From contig JAJPHE010000118.1 in assembly GCA_021325435.1 (NCBI GenBank), positions 1 to 64,000 of the forward strand: a stretch of 64,000 nt of DNA. Direction: 5' to 3'. Shown here piece after piece: positions 24,073-32,541 of this stretch. Below the pieces are notes generated by a model. That model was not told the DNA's origin, did not search any database, and saw only the letters and a list, made by a program, of their open reading frames with translations. The translations under genes and the position numbers were made by a program. Numbering within the stretch: position 1 is the first letter of the stretch; each line of letters begins with the position of its first letter. This stretch comes from Actinomycetota bacterium. Its GTDB lineage: Bacteria > Actinomycetota > Acidimicrobiia > Acidimicrobiales > JAJPHE01.

Positions 24073-26298
24073 ATGAGGATCGCTCGCCGCCGTCGCTTGT
24101 TGTCGGCCGCCGCCGTCACCCTGGCCGGTACCGGCGCTGCCGTCGTGGGGATGCCGACCTCCTCCTCACCTCTCGGCGCCCGCCCGGCGGCCGCCGCCAC
24201 CGTCACGCCCCGGCTGGTGTGGTCCAAGACGATCCCCGGTGCGGCGATCCGAGAGTCGTCGCCCACGGTGGCCACCCTCGACTCCGGCGGACCGGCCATG
24301 GTGGTCGGCTCGCTCAATCACAACGTGTACGCCTTCCACCTGGCCGACGGCTCGGCGGTCGCCGGCTGGCCGGTCTCGACCAGCAACGAGGTCGACTCCT
24401 CGCCGTCGGTCGCCGACGTCGACGGCAGCGGCCAGCCCGAGGTGTTCGTCGGCAGCGGCAGCTACGACACTCCGGGCGGCGCCTACTACTCGTTCACCCA
24501 CGACGGGCACCTCCGCTGGCGGTACCAGGGCAGCGACCCGAACCAGTCCAGCGAGGCGGTGTTCTCCACCATGGCCCTGGGCGACATCAACGCCGACGGG
24601 GCCCCCGACGCCACCGCCGGAGCCCTCGGGCTGCAGATGTACTCGCTCAACGCCATCAGCGGAGGGGTGAATCCGGGCTGGCCGTACTACACCGACGACA
24701 CCGTCTTTTCGTCTCCGGCGCTCACCGACCTCGACAACAACGGCCAGACCGAGGTGGTGATCGGCGGTGACTCCACCCCGGGTGGCACCATCGACCACCG
24801 CGGTGGCCTGGTCCGCGCCCTCGACGGCGCCGGCCACGTGATCTGGCAGTACTTCACCGACGAGATAGTCCGCTCATCGCCGTCGGTAGCCGACCTCGAC
24901 GGCAGCGGGTTCCCCGAGATCGCCTTCGGCACCGGCGCCTACTGGGTCAACCAGCCCGGGGGGGCCATCGACTCGACCTACCTCTTCCTCCTCAACCACG
25001 ACGGCAGCCTGCGCTGGAAGCACAACCTGAACGGCTACACCCTGGCTTCGCCCGCCCTGGCCGACTTGACCGGGTCGGGCCAGCTGGACGTCGTGGAGCC
25101 CACCGCCGGCCCCGGCACCACCGGCCAGGTGTGGGCCCTCGACCCCAACGGCAACGTGCTCCCCGGCTTTCCGGTCAACCCCGGCGTCGGCATCATCGTC
25201 GGCGGGGTGGCCACCGCCGACCTGACCGGCGGTGGCGCCCAGGACATCCTGGTCGGCACCGGCGCCGGCCTGTTCGCCTACGACGGGCACGGCAACCAGC
25301 TGTTCAGCGAGCTCCCCGGCAACTTCGGGCTCCAGAACACGCCGCTGGTCACCCAGGACCCCAACGGCACCATCGGGATAACGGTGGCCGGCTCGGACCA
25401 CACCGGCGACGGGGTGATCTTCCACTACGAGATCACCACCGGTAAGGGGATGGGCGCCCTGTCGTGGCCGATGTTCCGCCACGACCCCCGGCGCACCGGC
25501 TCGTTCACCAACCCGCCACTGGCCCGCAGCTACTGCCCAGCCAACGGCACCGGCGGATACCGGTTCGTCGCCTCCGACGGGGGCGTGTTCGCCTTCTGCG
25601 GCGCCTCTTTCTACGGCTCGATGGGCGGCCACCCCTTGGCCGCTCCCATCGTCGGCATGGCCTCCACCCCTGACGACCGGGGCTACTGGCTCGTCGCCTC
25701 CGACGGGGGGATCTTCACCTTCGGCGACGCCGTGTTCAGAGGTTCGACCGGATCCCTTCATCTGGCCGCGCCCATAGTCGGCATGGCACGAACACCCGAC
25801 GGGGGTGGTTACTGGCTGGTGGCGTCGGACGGGGGCATCTTCACCTTCGGCGACGCGGTGTTCCGCGGCTCGACCGGGGCGATCCACCTCAACCAGCCGA
25901 TCGTGGGCATGGCTCCCACGCCCGACGGTGGGGGCTACTGGCTGGTCGCCCGCGATGGCGGCATCTTCTCCTTCGGCGACGCGGTGTTCCGCGGCTCGAC
26001 CGGGGCGATCCACCTCAACCAGCCGATCGTGGGCATGGCCTCTACGCCCGACGGTGGCGGCTACTGGCTGGTCGCCTCCGATGGCGGCATCTTCTCCTTC
26101 GGCGACGCCGGGTTCCACGGGTCTGCCGGGGCCATCCGGCTGGCCAAGCCGGTGGTGGGCATGGCGGCCACATCCACCGGCCAGGGCTACTGGCTGGTGG
26201 CCTCCGACGGGGGCATCTTCACCTACGGCGACGCCGTCTTCTACGGATCGACCGGCGCCTTGGCCCTCGCCGCTCCCATCGTCGGCATGGCCCGATAG
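24073..26298 (+). CDS. secreted FG-GAP/VCBS propeller protein with C-terminal six-repeat domain
   Basis: 741 aa. N-terminus MRIARRRRLLSAAAV suggests a Tat-type signal peptide ending near ARPAAAA. Residues ~50-470 hold about seven FG-GAP-like blades with Ca-binding loops such as DVDGSGQPEVFVG, DINADGAPDATAG, DLDNNGQTEVVIG, DLDGSGFPEIAFG and DLTGGGAQDILVG, as in integrin-like seven-bladed propellers. Residues ~492-741 are six copies of the 42-residue GGYWLVASDGGIFxFGDAxF repeat also found in the VanY protein. The AAAGGAGG at 24061-24068 fixes the ATG at 24073. Extracellular binding or scaffold role is inferred; no catalytic motif is seen. Confidence 0.82.
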   Translation: MRIARRRRLLSAAAVTLAGTGAAVVGMPTSSSPLGARPAAAATVTPRLVWSKTIPGAAIRESSPTVATLDSGGPAMVVGSLNHNVYAFHLADGSAVAGWPVSTSNEVDSSPSVADVDGSGQPEVFVGSGSYDTPGGAYYSFTHDGHLRWRYQGSDPNQSSEAVFSTMALGDINADGAPDATAGALGLQMYSLNAISGGVNPGWPYYTDDTVFSSPALTDLDNNGQTEVVIGGDSTPGGTIDHRGGLVRALDGAGHVIWQYFTDEIVRSSPSVADLDGSGFPEIAFGTGAYWVNQPGGAIDSTYLFLLNHDGSLRWKHNLNGYTLASPALADLTGSGQLDVVEPTAGPGTTGQVWALDPNGNVLPGFPVNPGVGIIVGGVATADLTGGGAQDILVGTGAGLFAYDGHGNQLFSELPGNFGLQNTPLVTQDPNGTIGITVAGSDHTGDGVIFHYEITTGKGMGALSWPMFRHDPRRTGSFTNPPLARSYCPANGTGGYRFVASDGGVFAFCGASFYGSMGGHPLAAPIVGMASTPDDRGYWLVASDGGIFTFGDAVFRGSTGSLHLAAPIVGMARTPDGGGYWLVASDGGIFTFGDAVFRGSTGAIHLNQPIVGMAPTPDGGGYWLVARDGGIFSFGDAVFRGSTGAIHLNQPIVGMASTPDGGGYWLVASDGGIFSFGDAGFHGSAGAIRLAKPVVGMAATSTGQGYWLVASDGGIFTYGDAVFYGSTGALALAAPIVGMAR
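25549..26298 (+). repeat. six tandem 126 bp coding repeats (42-residue propeller-type unit)
   Basis: Six tandem units. The units beginning near 25849 and 25975 are almost identical, with about 70 bp matching base for base (around 25842-25913 versus 25968-26039), pointing to recent duplication or gene conversion. Confidence 0.85.
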
Positions 26299-26301
26299 CG
26301 G

Positions 26302-27120
26302 GTGGTCCCCGCTCGGCGGCCGCCCGGGCTGGCGGGGGCCCTGGCCGGTCGCCCGGTGGCGGGGATCGACCTGGCCTGGGGCCGGCGCAACCGCACCGGT
26401 CTGTGCGCCGTCCGACCCGACGGGACGGTGATCTCCTCGGCCAGCGTGCTCAGCGACGACGAGATCGTCGAGTGGATCCTGAAGCACTCGGCCAGCCCGG
26501 CGGTGGTGGGGTTCGACGCGCCGATCGTGGTCGACAACCCGACCGGCCGGCGCCCGTGCGAGACCCTGGTCAGCCGGGCCTTCGGGGCCCAGAAAGCCGG
26601 CTGCCACTCCTCCAACCGGTCCATGGCGGTCTTCGCCGACGGAGGTCGGGCCCGGGCGCTGGCGAGGAGGCTCGACCTGTGCCTGGACCCGAACGGTTGC
26701 ACTCAGGAGGTGGGTCTGGCCGCCGAGGTCTACCCCCACGCCGCCGTGGTCGCCCTCTTCGGGCTGGCCGAGCGCATCCCCTACAAGGCGGGGAGGGGTC
26801 GCAGCCTCGAGGACCGCCGGGCCGCCCTCGGCCACCTCGTCACTCTCGTCGAGTCGCTGGTCGATGGCGACCCGCCGCTCGATGTCCCGTCCTCGCCCCG
26901 GTGGGCCGGGCTGCTGGCCGCCGTCGACGGGGCGGCCACCCACCGGGCCCTGGACGAGGCGGAGGACGAGATCGACGCCTATGTCTGCGCCTATGTCGCC
27001 CTCTGCCTCGCGTCAGACCTCGGCGATGGCGGCCGCCGGGTAGATGTGATGGGCGAATGGGCTGCCGGTGCCATAGTGACGCCGGCAGCCCGTCGTCAGC
27101 TGGCCGTGACGGTCAGGTGA
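26302..27120 (+). CDS. DUF429 family protein
   Basis: 272 aa. The start of the fold, VAGIDLAWGRRNRTGLCAV, with a strand-DxxW motif, then VVGFDAPIVVDNPTGRRPCE, the HSSNRSMA loop and EVYPHAAVVALFGL are typical of DUF429, a predicted RNase H-like-fold family with unproven function. The C-terminal acidic helix DEAEDEIDAYVCAYVAL fits the family's closing Asp. GTG at 26302 is used; a GTG at 26356 (MAGIDLAWG) is an alternative. It begins 3 bp after the FG-GAP stop, so it may be co-transcribed. Its 3' end overlaps the convergent CWB2 gene by 25 bp. Confidence 0.82.
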   Translation: MVPARRPPGLAGALAGRPVAGIDLAWGRRNRTGLCAVRPDGTVISSASVLSDDEIVEWILKHSASPAVVGFDAPIVVDNPTGRRPCETLVSRAFGAQKAGCHSSNRSMAVFADGGRARALARRLDLCLDPNGCTQEVGLAAEVYPHAAVVALFGLAERIPYKAGRGRSLEDRRAALGHLVTLVESLVDGDPPLDVPSSPRWAGLLAAVDGAATHRALDEAEDEIDAYVCAYVALCLASDLGDGGRRVDVMGEWAAGAIVTPAARRQLAVTVR

Positions 27121-30074
27121 TCCCCGCTCGACTCACACGTGTTGTTGTTCGGCGCCGCCTGGGTGCACACGGTGTCGTTGTCGGTGCCCACCCGCGAGGT
27201 GACCGTCACCGTGTCGCCCGCGGCGAAGGAGCCCGAGGGCAGGGTGAGCGTCACCGTCGGTGAGTAGCCGCCGCTGCCCGAGCAGGTGATCGAAGTGATC
27301 GTTGGCGTCGTGCTCGGGCCCGACGCAGGCGTGACCGTGACCGTGTAGTCCGTCGCCGTCGCCGAAGCCGGGTCGACCGTGGCGCAGGCGATGGGCTCGT
27401 CGTAGTCGACGACCGCCTGCTGGTTGGTGGACGACGTGCTGATGGTCAGCCTGGTCATCCGCGGCTGGCCGGGCGCCGACGCCACCAGGGAGGCGGTCTG
27501 GCTCTCCTGGCCGATCGAGTTGTCCTGGCCGAGGCTGTTGGCCGCCGTCCCCGGGCTGGAGCCGTTGCTCTCGGTGAACAGGTACGCCGTACCGCTGGTG
27601 AAGGTCACCGGCGACGAGGCGGCGGTCGGAACGGCGCTCTGGTAGGGGTGGTTCGGGCCCGATCCGCACGGCGCCGAGGCCAGCAGCGTCCCGCTGGTGT
27701 TGTAAATGTTGAGCCAGCTGCTGCTCGGGTCGCTGCACTTGTAGGTGACCATGTTCGCCGTCGGCCCCGTTCCGCTGGCGATCAGTGAGAACACCCCGGG
27801 GGCGGCCGGAAGATCATTGTTGGCGGTGGCCGGTGTCGGGCTATCGAACACCCGACTCAGGGTCGCCGGGGTGCCGGCGTTGCCGGGGGCCAACGGGCCG
27901 GTCGTCACCCCGCTGCCGGGAAGGTTCCAGGACTGGCCGGCGCCGTTGGTGATGCCCGACGCCGACAGCACCTCGAGGTCCTTGGCCGTGAGCGGCGTCT
28001 GCGACGGCAGAGGCGTGTTGAGGGTGAAGGTGACCGTCTTGTTGCCGTTGCTGAGAGCGGCCGACGAGTCCAGCGGGTTGAGCTGGGACTGGTTGTCCTT
28101 GCAGGTGTCGGGCGTGCCGCCGTTGGTGCACTGATCGGCGAGGATCACCGTGTAGTTGCTGCCCACCGACACCGCCTGGTCGAAGTTGACGATCAGCTGG
28201 TCGCCCTGGCTGACGGTGGTCGACGAGGCGCTGGCGGGCACGTACGACGTGCTGATGCTGCGGGGCGCCGACGACGTCGACGGGGCCCCGGCCGCCACCG
28301 GGGCCGGCTGGCTGGGCTGCAACTGGTTGGCGCCGGCGGGCTGCGCCGTGCCGACCTGGGTGCCGCCCGCCGCGTTCGGCGACTCCGACGACACCGCATA
28401 GCAGTAGTCGGAGCCGGTCACCGTGGCGGTGTCGTTGTAGGAGGTCGACCCGCCCGACCCTGAGCCGCCCACGTCGGAAGCCACCGCCTTGTAGGGCGAA
28501 GGGGGGGTGTTCTGCGGAGAGGAGCCTGGGGCGGTCGAGTAGGCCGCCGGGCAGGTGTCACTGCCCCCCGGGATCGACGACGGCGTGGCCGGAGCCCGCC
28601 ACACCGTGTAGCCGGTGACGTTGTCGGTGCCGGCCGTCGATGGGGCCGACCACGTAACCGTCACCCCTCCGGTCGTCGAGTTCGACGTGGTCGTCACCGA
28701 CGACGGCGGATGCGGGGCTACGTCGTTGAGGCAGAAGGTCGACGTCTTGCCTGGCTGGTAATTACCGGAGACGGAGTCGCCGTTGGACAGGCGGGCCTGG
28801 AAGTCGGAGAAGGTGTCCGACACGCAGGAAGCCGAGCCTCCGGGCGACGAGGACTGCTGGACGATCTGGTAGGTGTCGGACGGGCCGTAGGTGTAGGCCA
28901 GGCCGCCCTCGGTGAAGGTGCTCGACGACTCTGAGTCGACCACCGGAGTCGTGCCTGCAGCCGTGCCAAAGGTGCCGGCCGAGGCCGGCTTGGACCCCGG
29001 ACCCTGCCCCGCCGCCTGAATGGCCGACATCTGCGAATCCGGAACTGCCGACGTCCCGCCGAACACGTAGGAGGTTCCGGCCAGGGTCGACTGATGCTCC
29101 GTGGCAAAGGCCGTCGTGGAACCGGCGTCGGTCGGCGAGTTGGTGACGACCGTGGGCCACCCCTTCACCCCGGCCAGGGCGGCCCCGGCCAGGGCGTCGG
29201 CCCCATCGTCGCCCCGGGCCACGGTGAGGTTGGTGTTGGCCAGCCAGCCCTTCTGGATCCCGTAGTCGGCCAGGACCTTGGAGGTGGCAGAACGGTCACC
29301 GCCCGCCTCCACGTCCACTGTCGTGACCCCCGAGGGCGGCGGCGTGTACTCGGATGCCGGTATCGAAGCCGTGCCCCCGACGACGATCAGGTGCTTGATC
29401 CCCATATCGGAGATGACCTGCTGGGCCTCGGGCTGGAGGCCAGGACCCGAGGAGTTGGTGAGGATGATGGGGAACTTCCGGGAATAGGCGAGGCCGCCGG
29501 CGGCCAGGGCGTCGACGAGGTGCTTGTCCTCGCCCGAGGCGAGTATGGCGGTGGGATTCCCGGACCCGTCCGTTCCGGCGCCGCCCATCGACTCGTCGAC
29601 CATCTTCATCGTCTGGTAGCGGGTCGTGCCCTGGTAAGGCGTGGATACCTGGTAGCCGGCGGACTGCAAGGCGCTGATCTGCGCCTGGGAAACGGCTCCA
29701 GTCCCTCCTAGCACGACGATCTTGGAGACCTTGTTGGCTTGCAGGGCAGCAGTGGTGGAGCTGGGAACGGTGTTGGTGTTGTCGGTTAGCAGGACGCCGA
29801 GGCCGTAGGACCCCTCCACCCCGGCAGCGGACAGGGCATCGGACTGGTGACCGGGCACGCCGTCGGCCAGGAGGGCGGTCGGCTCGCCGGACGGGAACGC
29901 CGCTTGGTCCACCGCGCCAGCGGTCGCGTAGCGGTCTGACCCAGCGATCCGCTGGAGCGTGAAGCTGGCGGTGGCCGATGCCGCGGTCGGCATCATCGCT
30001 ACGGCTCCCGAGAGAGTCAGCAGCAGAGCTACTGCCCCGGTCAGCCGGGCGCGGACCTCACTGACACGTCGCAT
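27096..30074 (-). CDS. large secreted CWB2 cell-wall-binding protein with FnIII and Ig-like modules
   Basis: 992 aa. Signal peptide LTGAVALLLTLSGAVAMMPTAASA. Residues ~40-340 are three CWB2 repeats (RIAGSDRYATAGAVDQAAF; KIVVLGGTGAVSQAQ; HLIVVGGTASIPA and so on) for wall anchoring. A fibronectin-III-like module lies at ~455-560 (PPSSVTTTSNSTTGGVTVTW). A central beta region with low complexity follows. The last ~115 residues are one copy of the Cys-paired Ig-like module of the 19355 protein (IACATVD ... ITCSGSG). ATG at 30074 follows TTGGAGGA. The leader 30075-30150 can fold strongly. Probable surface-layer or adhesin-type protein; function inferred from domains. Confidence 0.82.
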   Translation of the reverse strand: MRRVSEVRARLTGAVALLLTLSGAVAMMPTAASATASFTLQRIAGSDRYATAGAVDQAAFPSGEPTALLADGVPGHQSDALSAAGVEGSYGLGVLLTDNTNTVPSSTTAALQANKVSKIVVLGGTGAVSQAQISALQSAGYQVSTPYQGTTRYQTMKMVDESMGGAGTDGSGNPTAILASGEDKHLVDALAAGGLAYSRKFPIILTNSSGPGLQPEAQQVISDMGIKHLIVVGGTASIPASEYTPPPSGVTTVDVEAGGDRSATSKVLADYGIQKGWLANTNLTVARGDDGADALAGAALAGVKGWPTVVTNSPTDAGSTTAFATEHQSTLAGTSYVFGGTSAVPDSQMSAIQAAGQGPGSKPASAGTFGTAAGTTPVVDSESSSTFTEGGLAYTYGPSDTYQIVQQSSSPGGSASCVSDTFSDFQARLSNGDSVSGNYQPGKTSTFCLNDVAPHPPSSVTTTSNSTTGGVTVTWSAPSTAGTDNVTGYTVWRAPATPSSIPGGSDTCPAAYSTAPGSSPQNTPPSPYKAVASDVGGSGSGGSTSYNDTATVTGSDYCYAVSSESPNAAGGTQVGTAQPAGANQLQPSQPAPVAAGAPSTSSAPRSISTSYVPASASSTTVSQGDQLIVNFDQAVSVGSNYTVILADQCTNGGTPDTCKDNQSQLNPLDSSAALSNGNKTVTFTLNTPLPSQTPLTAKDLEVLSASGITNGAGQSWNLPGSGVTTGPLAPGNAGTPATLSRVFDSPTPATANNDLPAAPGVFSLIASGTGPTANMVTYKCSDPSSSWLNIYNTSGTLLASAPCGSGPNHPYQSAVPTAASSPVTFTSGTAYLFTESNGSSPGTAANSLGQDNSIGQESQTASLVASAPGQPRMTRLTISTSSTNQQAVVDYDEPIACATVDPASATATDYTVTVTPASGPSTTPTITSITCSGSGGYSPTVTLTLPSGSFAAGDTVTVTSRVGTDNDTVCTQAAPNNNTCESSGDHLTVTAS

Positions 30075-30095
30075 GCTTCCTCCAAGGCCGTAAGC

Positions 30096-30140
30096 CGGGG
30101 CGACGGTAGCCAATCCGAAGGGTTGGCGTCGGTACCCCCG
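30096..30140. promoter_or_regulatory. structured leader element upstream of the large CWB2 gene
   Basis: Nested inverted repeats: CGGGG (30096-30100) pairs with CCCCG, CGACG (30101-30105) with CGTCG (30127-30131), and CCAATCC with GGGTTGG around a GAA loop (30110-30125). It lies 22-66 nt before the start codon. It matches no riboswitch class I can name; an operator, attenuator or RNA leader are all possible. Confidence 0.35.
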
Positions 30141-30202
30141 CGAGCAGTGAGAACGACTGTGTTCCGGACCTTTCGTCACATCCGGGCGGAAGGCCGACGC
30201 GC

Positions 30203-30230
30203 GAGGAGGGGCCTCGGAAGGCCCCTCCTC
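30203..30230 (-). terminator. perfect 12 bp hairpin after small secreted gene A
   Basis: GAGGAGGGGCCT and AGGCCCCTCCTC with a 4 nt loop, 22 nt downstream of the stop codon at 30252. No T-tract follows. Confidence 0.75.
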
Positions 30231-30251
30231 GGCACTTCTGGTAGCTACTGG

Positions 30252-30623
30252 TTACGGGGCGGTGACGCCCTGGCCCCCTCCGGAGAGGCAGGCGCTCGGC
30301 GCGTTGCCCACGTTGAGGTAACCGTTGGGGCCTGCCTGCCCCGTGGGCGTGGCCGCGGTGTAGGCGCCCTGCACGCTTCCACCGCTTGTCGGGCTGCCCG
30401 AGGCGTAGAGGTAGCCGCTGGTGCCGGTGATTCCCGCGTCGCCGCCGCTTGCGCTGCCGTTGGCCCAGACCGTGCTGCCATCCGGCAACCCCGTCTGTGT
30501 GCCGCCCGCGGTCGGGGCGGTGGTGGTGCAGGAACTGGTGGGGGCCACGGCCAGCGCCGGGATGGTCCCAAGGGCGGCGAGGCCGAGCACGCCACCCGCT
30601 ACAGCCATGGTGCGGATCTTCAA
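30252..30623 (-). CDS. small secreted Gly/Ser/Thr-rich protein A, 123 aa
   Basis: The start is a TTG at 30623 with GGAGGAC 3 nt upstream, giving MKIRTMAVAGGVLGLAALGT, a clean signal peptide cut near ALA-VAP; the frame also runs upstream through implausible Pro-rich sequence. The ~98-residue mature part is rich in Gly, Ser and Thr with two Cys (SSCTTT and SACLS), likely a disulfide. A segment GYLYASGSPTSGGSVQGAY matches GYVVADGSPSNSGALSGYI of protein B, so A and B are paralogues. No catalytic motif is seen. It has a 180 nt leader with a hairpin beside the ribosome site and a terminator hairpin downstream. Confidence 0.7.
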   Translation of the reverse strand: MKIRTMAVAGGVLGLAALGTIPALAVAPTSSCTTTAPTAGGTQTGLPDGSTVWANGSASGGDAGITGTSGYLYASGSPTSGGSVQGAYTAATPTGQAGPNGYLNVGNAPSACLSGGGQGVTAP

Positions 30624-30643
30624 GTTGTCCTCCGTCTTGGTTG

Positions 30644-30660
30644 CCGCGGACCGTCCGCGG
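30644..30660 (-). promoter_or_regulatory. perfect 8 bp inverted repeat beside the ribosome binding site of gene A
   Basis: CCGCGGAC-C-GTCCGCGG with one central base, about 10 nt upstream of the Shine-Dalgarno of gene A. The near-zero loop suits a protein-binding dyad better than an RNA hairpin, but either could control the gene. Confidence 0.4.
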
Positions 30661-30854
30661 GTGATGCTGGGGGCACCAGGCAGGAGGGGGTTGAGTGAAG
30701 GCGGCGGCGGTTCTGCCCGGACACCCGGGGCGTTACGCGCCATGGATTCGTCACCCGGGGTGGCGGTTCCTGCTGTTCTGGGAAGAAAACTCTTTACCGG
30801 GCCGCTTAGGCGCTTCTAGACCGACACCCCCCGGTTTCGGTGGTTATGGCGGGC

Positions 30855-31754
30855 TCAGGAGGGTTTGCCGGCCAGGGCGACGTCGAAGTTCACCGGCCGG
30901 CTCGAGCTGTCCTTGAAGCTGGCTAGAAGCCGGGTGGGGACGGCCCCGGCGCGGGCGTAAGTGAAAACGCCGGTCGGTCGGCTTGTGCTGGTGAAAATTC
31001 CCTGCCCGGTCTCGCTGGCTCCGTTCTGGGTGACGAGGGAGGTCTGCTGGAGGGCAATGGAGGCGCTGCCCGAGGCGGCGCCCAGCCCGACCAGGGCGGC
31101 GGTGGCCTGCCCGTAGGAGAGAACGAAGGCTACCGACAGGGTCACCTGCCCTTGGGTCTGCTGGGCTCCTTCCGGGGTGAAGGCCATCGGGGCGCCGTCA
31201 TACCGGAAGTCGGACACCTGCCAGGCCCCGTGGACCGAGATCAGCTGGATCGGCCCGCTCAGGGTGCTGGTAGAGACCTGGTCGCCCTGGGATCCCTTCA
31301 CCTCGGTCCGCAGCTGAACCGTGCCCGACAAGGTCACAGCCCCGGCCGAGACCGACGATGGGCTGACCGACTCGCTGGTGACGGCCACGGTGGTGGTGCC
31401 GCCCCGGGCCTGGTTCACCTGCGCCACGGTCAGGCGGACGGAGCCGAGCCCAGCGGCCGCCCCCGTCGAGTACCTCAGCATCTGTGCCGAGTCCCGGTTG
31501 GCGATTCCTTGCAGATAGAGGTCGAGAGCCGCCATGGCCGCGGTGGCGTCGGAGCCGGGCCCGGGCTGGCTAGCCGGACTGGTGGGTCGGGTGGCGGGCG
31601 GGGTGGGCGCAGTGGTGGCGCCGGTGGTCGTGGAGGTGCTGGTGCTAGCTCGGTTCTGGCGCCCCGGCGGGACCGCCTGCTTCGGCGCGCTGGCTGCGCA
31701 TCCCGACGTCAGGAGCACAACGGCGACCAGGACGGACGACCGACGACGCAGCAC
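30855..31754 (-). CDS. predicted lipoprotein, 299 aa
   Basis: The GTG at 31754 gives MLRRRSSVLVAVVLLTSGCA: a lipobox (LLTSGC) at residue ~18, so the product is probably lipid-anchored outside the membrane. A Ser/Thr/Pro/Ala linker follows (residues ~30-75). Then comes a single folded domain with helix AAMAALDLYLQGIANRD, a Ser-rich beta region, and a closing beta part (FTYARAGAVPTRLLASF). It resembles the NTF2-like or 'DUF4878'-like lipoproteins in outline only; I cannot name the family. The GTG has a weak ribosome site. It lies downstream of gene B and its hairpin, so it may be partly served by read-through. Confidence 0.65.
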   Translation of the reverse strand: MLRRRSSVLVAVVLLTSGCAASAPKQAVPPGRQNRASTSTSTTTGATTAPTPPATRPTSPASQPGPGSDATAAMAALDLYLQGIANRDSAQMLRYSTGAAAGLGSVRLTVAQVNQARGGTTTVAVTSESVSPSSVSAGAVTLSGTVQLRTEVKGSQGDQVSTSTLSGPIQLISVHGAWQVSDFRYDGAPMAFTPEGAQQTQGQVTLSVAFVLSYGQATAALVGLGAASGSASIALQQTSLVTQNGASETGQGIFTSTSRPTGVFTYARAGAVPTRLLASFKDSSSRPVNFDVALAGKPS

Positions 31755-31776
31755 GGGGCGGAATGTAGCGATGAAG

Positions 31777-31807
31777 TTCGAGGGGGCCCCGGAGGGGCCC
31801 CCTCGAA
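31777..31807 (-). terminator. perfect 14 bp hairpin after small secreted gene B
   Basis: TTCGAGGGGGCCCC and GGGGCCCCCTCGAA with a 3 nt loop, 30 nt downstream of the stop of gene B. Confidence 0.75.
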
Positions 31808-31836
31808 AGGTTGCTGGTTGCTTGTTGGTTTGCCGA

Positions 31837-32280
31837 CTACGGCGCCGAGACGGCGCAGGGGCCCGAGGAGCCCGGGGCCGGTGCCCCGGTCGGGTTGCTG
31901 AACAGCAGGATGGCATTGTTCTGGCCGGAGGCCGGGGTGTACGAGTCGGTGGCGCCGGGGGTGTAGTCACCCGAGGAGCAGCCGACGATGCCCTTGTTGT
32001 CGGCGCCGATGTAGCCGGAAAGGGCCCCGGAGTTGGACGGGCTTCCGTCGGCCACGACGTAGCCGGTCGCAGTCGAGGCGCTGCCGGCGGCGGTCACAGT
32101 GCCCTGGACGGGGGTGCCGTTGGTGCAGACTTGAACGCCGCTGTTGCCGGCGGCGTCCGTGTAGCTGGGGTTCACGCCGGCGCTGCCGCAGCTCGAGTTG
32201 GCGCCGGCGACGCCGGCCGACAGTGCCAGGCCGCCCACCACGACCGCCCCGACCAGGGTCGAGGTCAGGATCTTCCGCAT
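31837..32280 (-). CDS. small secreted Gly/Ser-rich protein B, 147 aa
   Basis: ATG at 32280 preceded by AGGAGGAGATA. Signal peptide MRKILTSTLVGAVVVGGLAL, cut near VAGA-NSS. The mature ~120 residues carry four Cys (NSSCG, VQVCTN, VGCSSG, GPCAVS), which could form two disulfides, and many Gly, Ser and Thr. It shares GYxxAxGSPxxxGxxxGY with protein A. No membrane segment after the signal, so secreted or wall-attached. Possible roles are matrix component, pilin-like or ligand of the CWB2 proteins; none is proven. Confidence 0.7.
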   Translation of the reverse strand: MRKILTSTLVGAVVVGGLALSAGVAGANSSCGSAGVNPSYTDAAGNSGVQVCTNGTPVQGTVTAAGSASTATGYVVADGSPSNSGALSGYIGADNKGIVGCSSGDYTPGATDSYTPASGQNNAILLFSNPTGAPAPGSSGPCAVSAP

Positions 32281-32407
32281 TATCTCCTCCTGTTGTCAGG
32301 CAGGGATCACGGGCCTTCCGTGCCCCCCCTCTGGCGTCGGCGGCTGGTGGTGATGGCCACGAACCCGGATAGATCAGCCGATGCCGGCCGGAGGTTCGTT
32401 AAACGCC

Positions 32408-32413
32408 TTTAGG
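32408..32413 (-). promoter_or_regulatory. CCTAAA box upstream of gene B
   Basis: On the minus strand GGAATCCTAAAGGCGTTT lies about 125 nt upstream of gene B. The hexamer recurs upstream of other exported-protein genes. A second copy (CCTAAA, plus strand, 32479-32484) sits beside the gene C terminator. Confidence 0.35.
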
Positions 32414-32485
32414 ATTCCTTCACCAGAAAGAGGATTTTTTTATCTGGCCGGCAGCAGGGGCTTGTACCGGCGATACCGCCTAAAC

Positions 32486-32522
32486 GGTGCTGGGGGAGCC
32501 CAGTAGGGGCTCCCCCAGCACC
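32486..32522 (-). terminator. perfect 16 bp hairpin after small secreted gene C
   Basis: GGTGCTGGGGGAGCCC and GGGCTCCCCCAGCACC with a 5 nt loop, 20 nt downstream of the stop of gene C. The longest perfect stem in the window. Confidence 0.78.
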
Positions 32523-32541
32523 TGACGGGCGAGGCAAAGGG

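Noticed and set aside
24874-26943. A 689-codon minus-strand frame
   Set aside because: Antisense shadow of the FG-GAP and DUF429 genes; no recognisable protein pattern.
30624-30800. Cyclic-di-GMP or cyclic-di-AMP riboswitch in the small-gene leaders
   Set aside because: Some words (GGGTGACGAATCC, CCTAAG) recall these classes, but the conserved cores and their order are missing.
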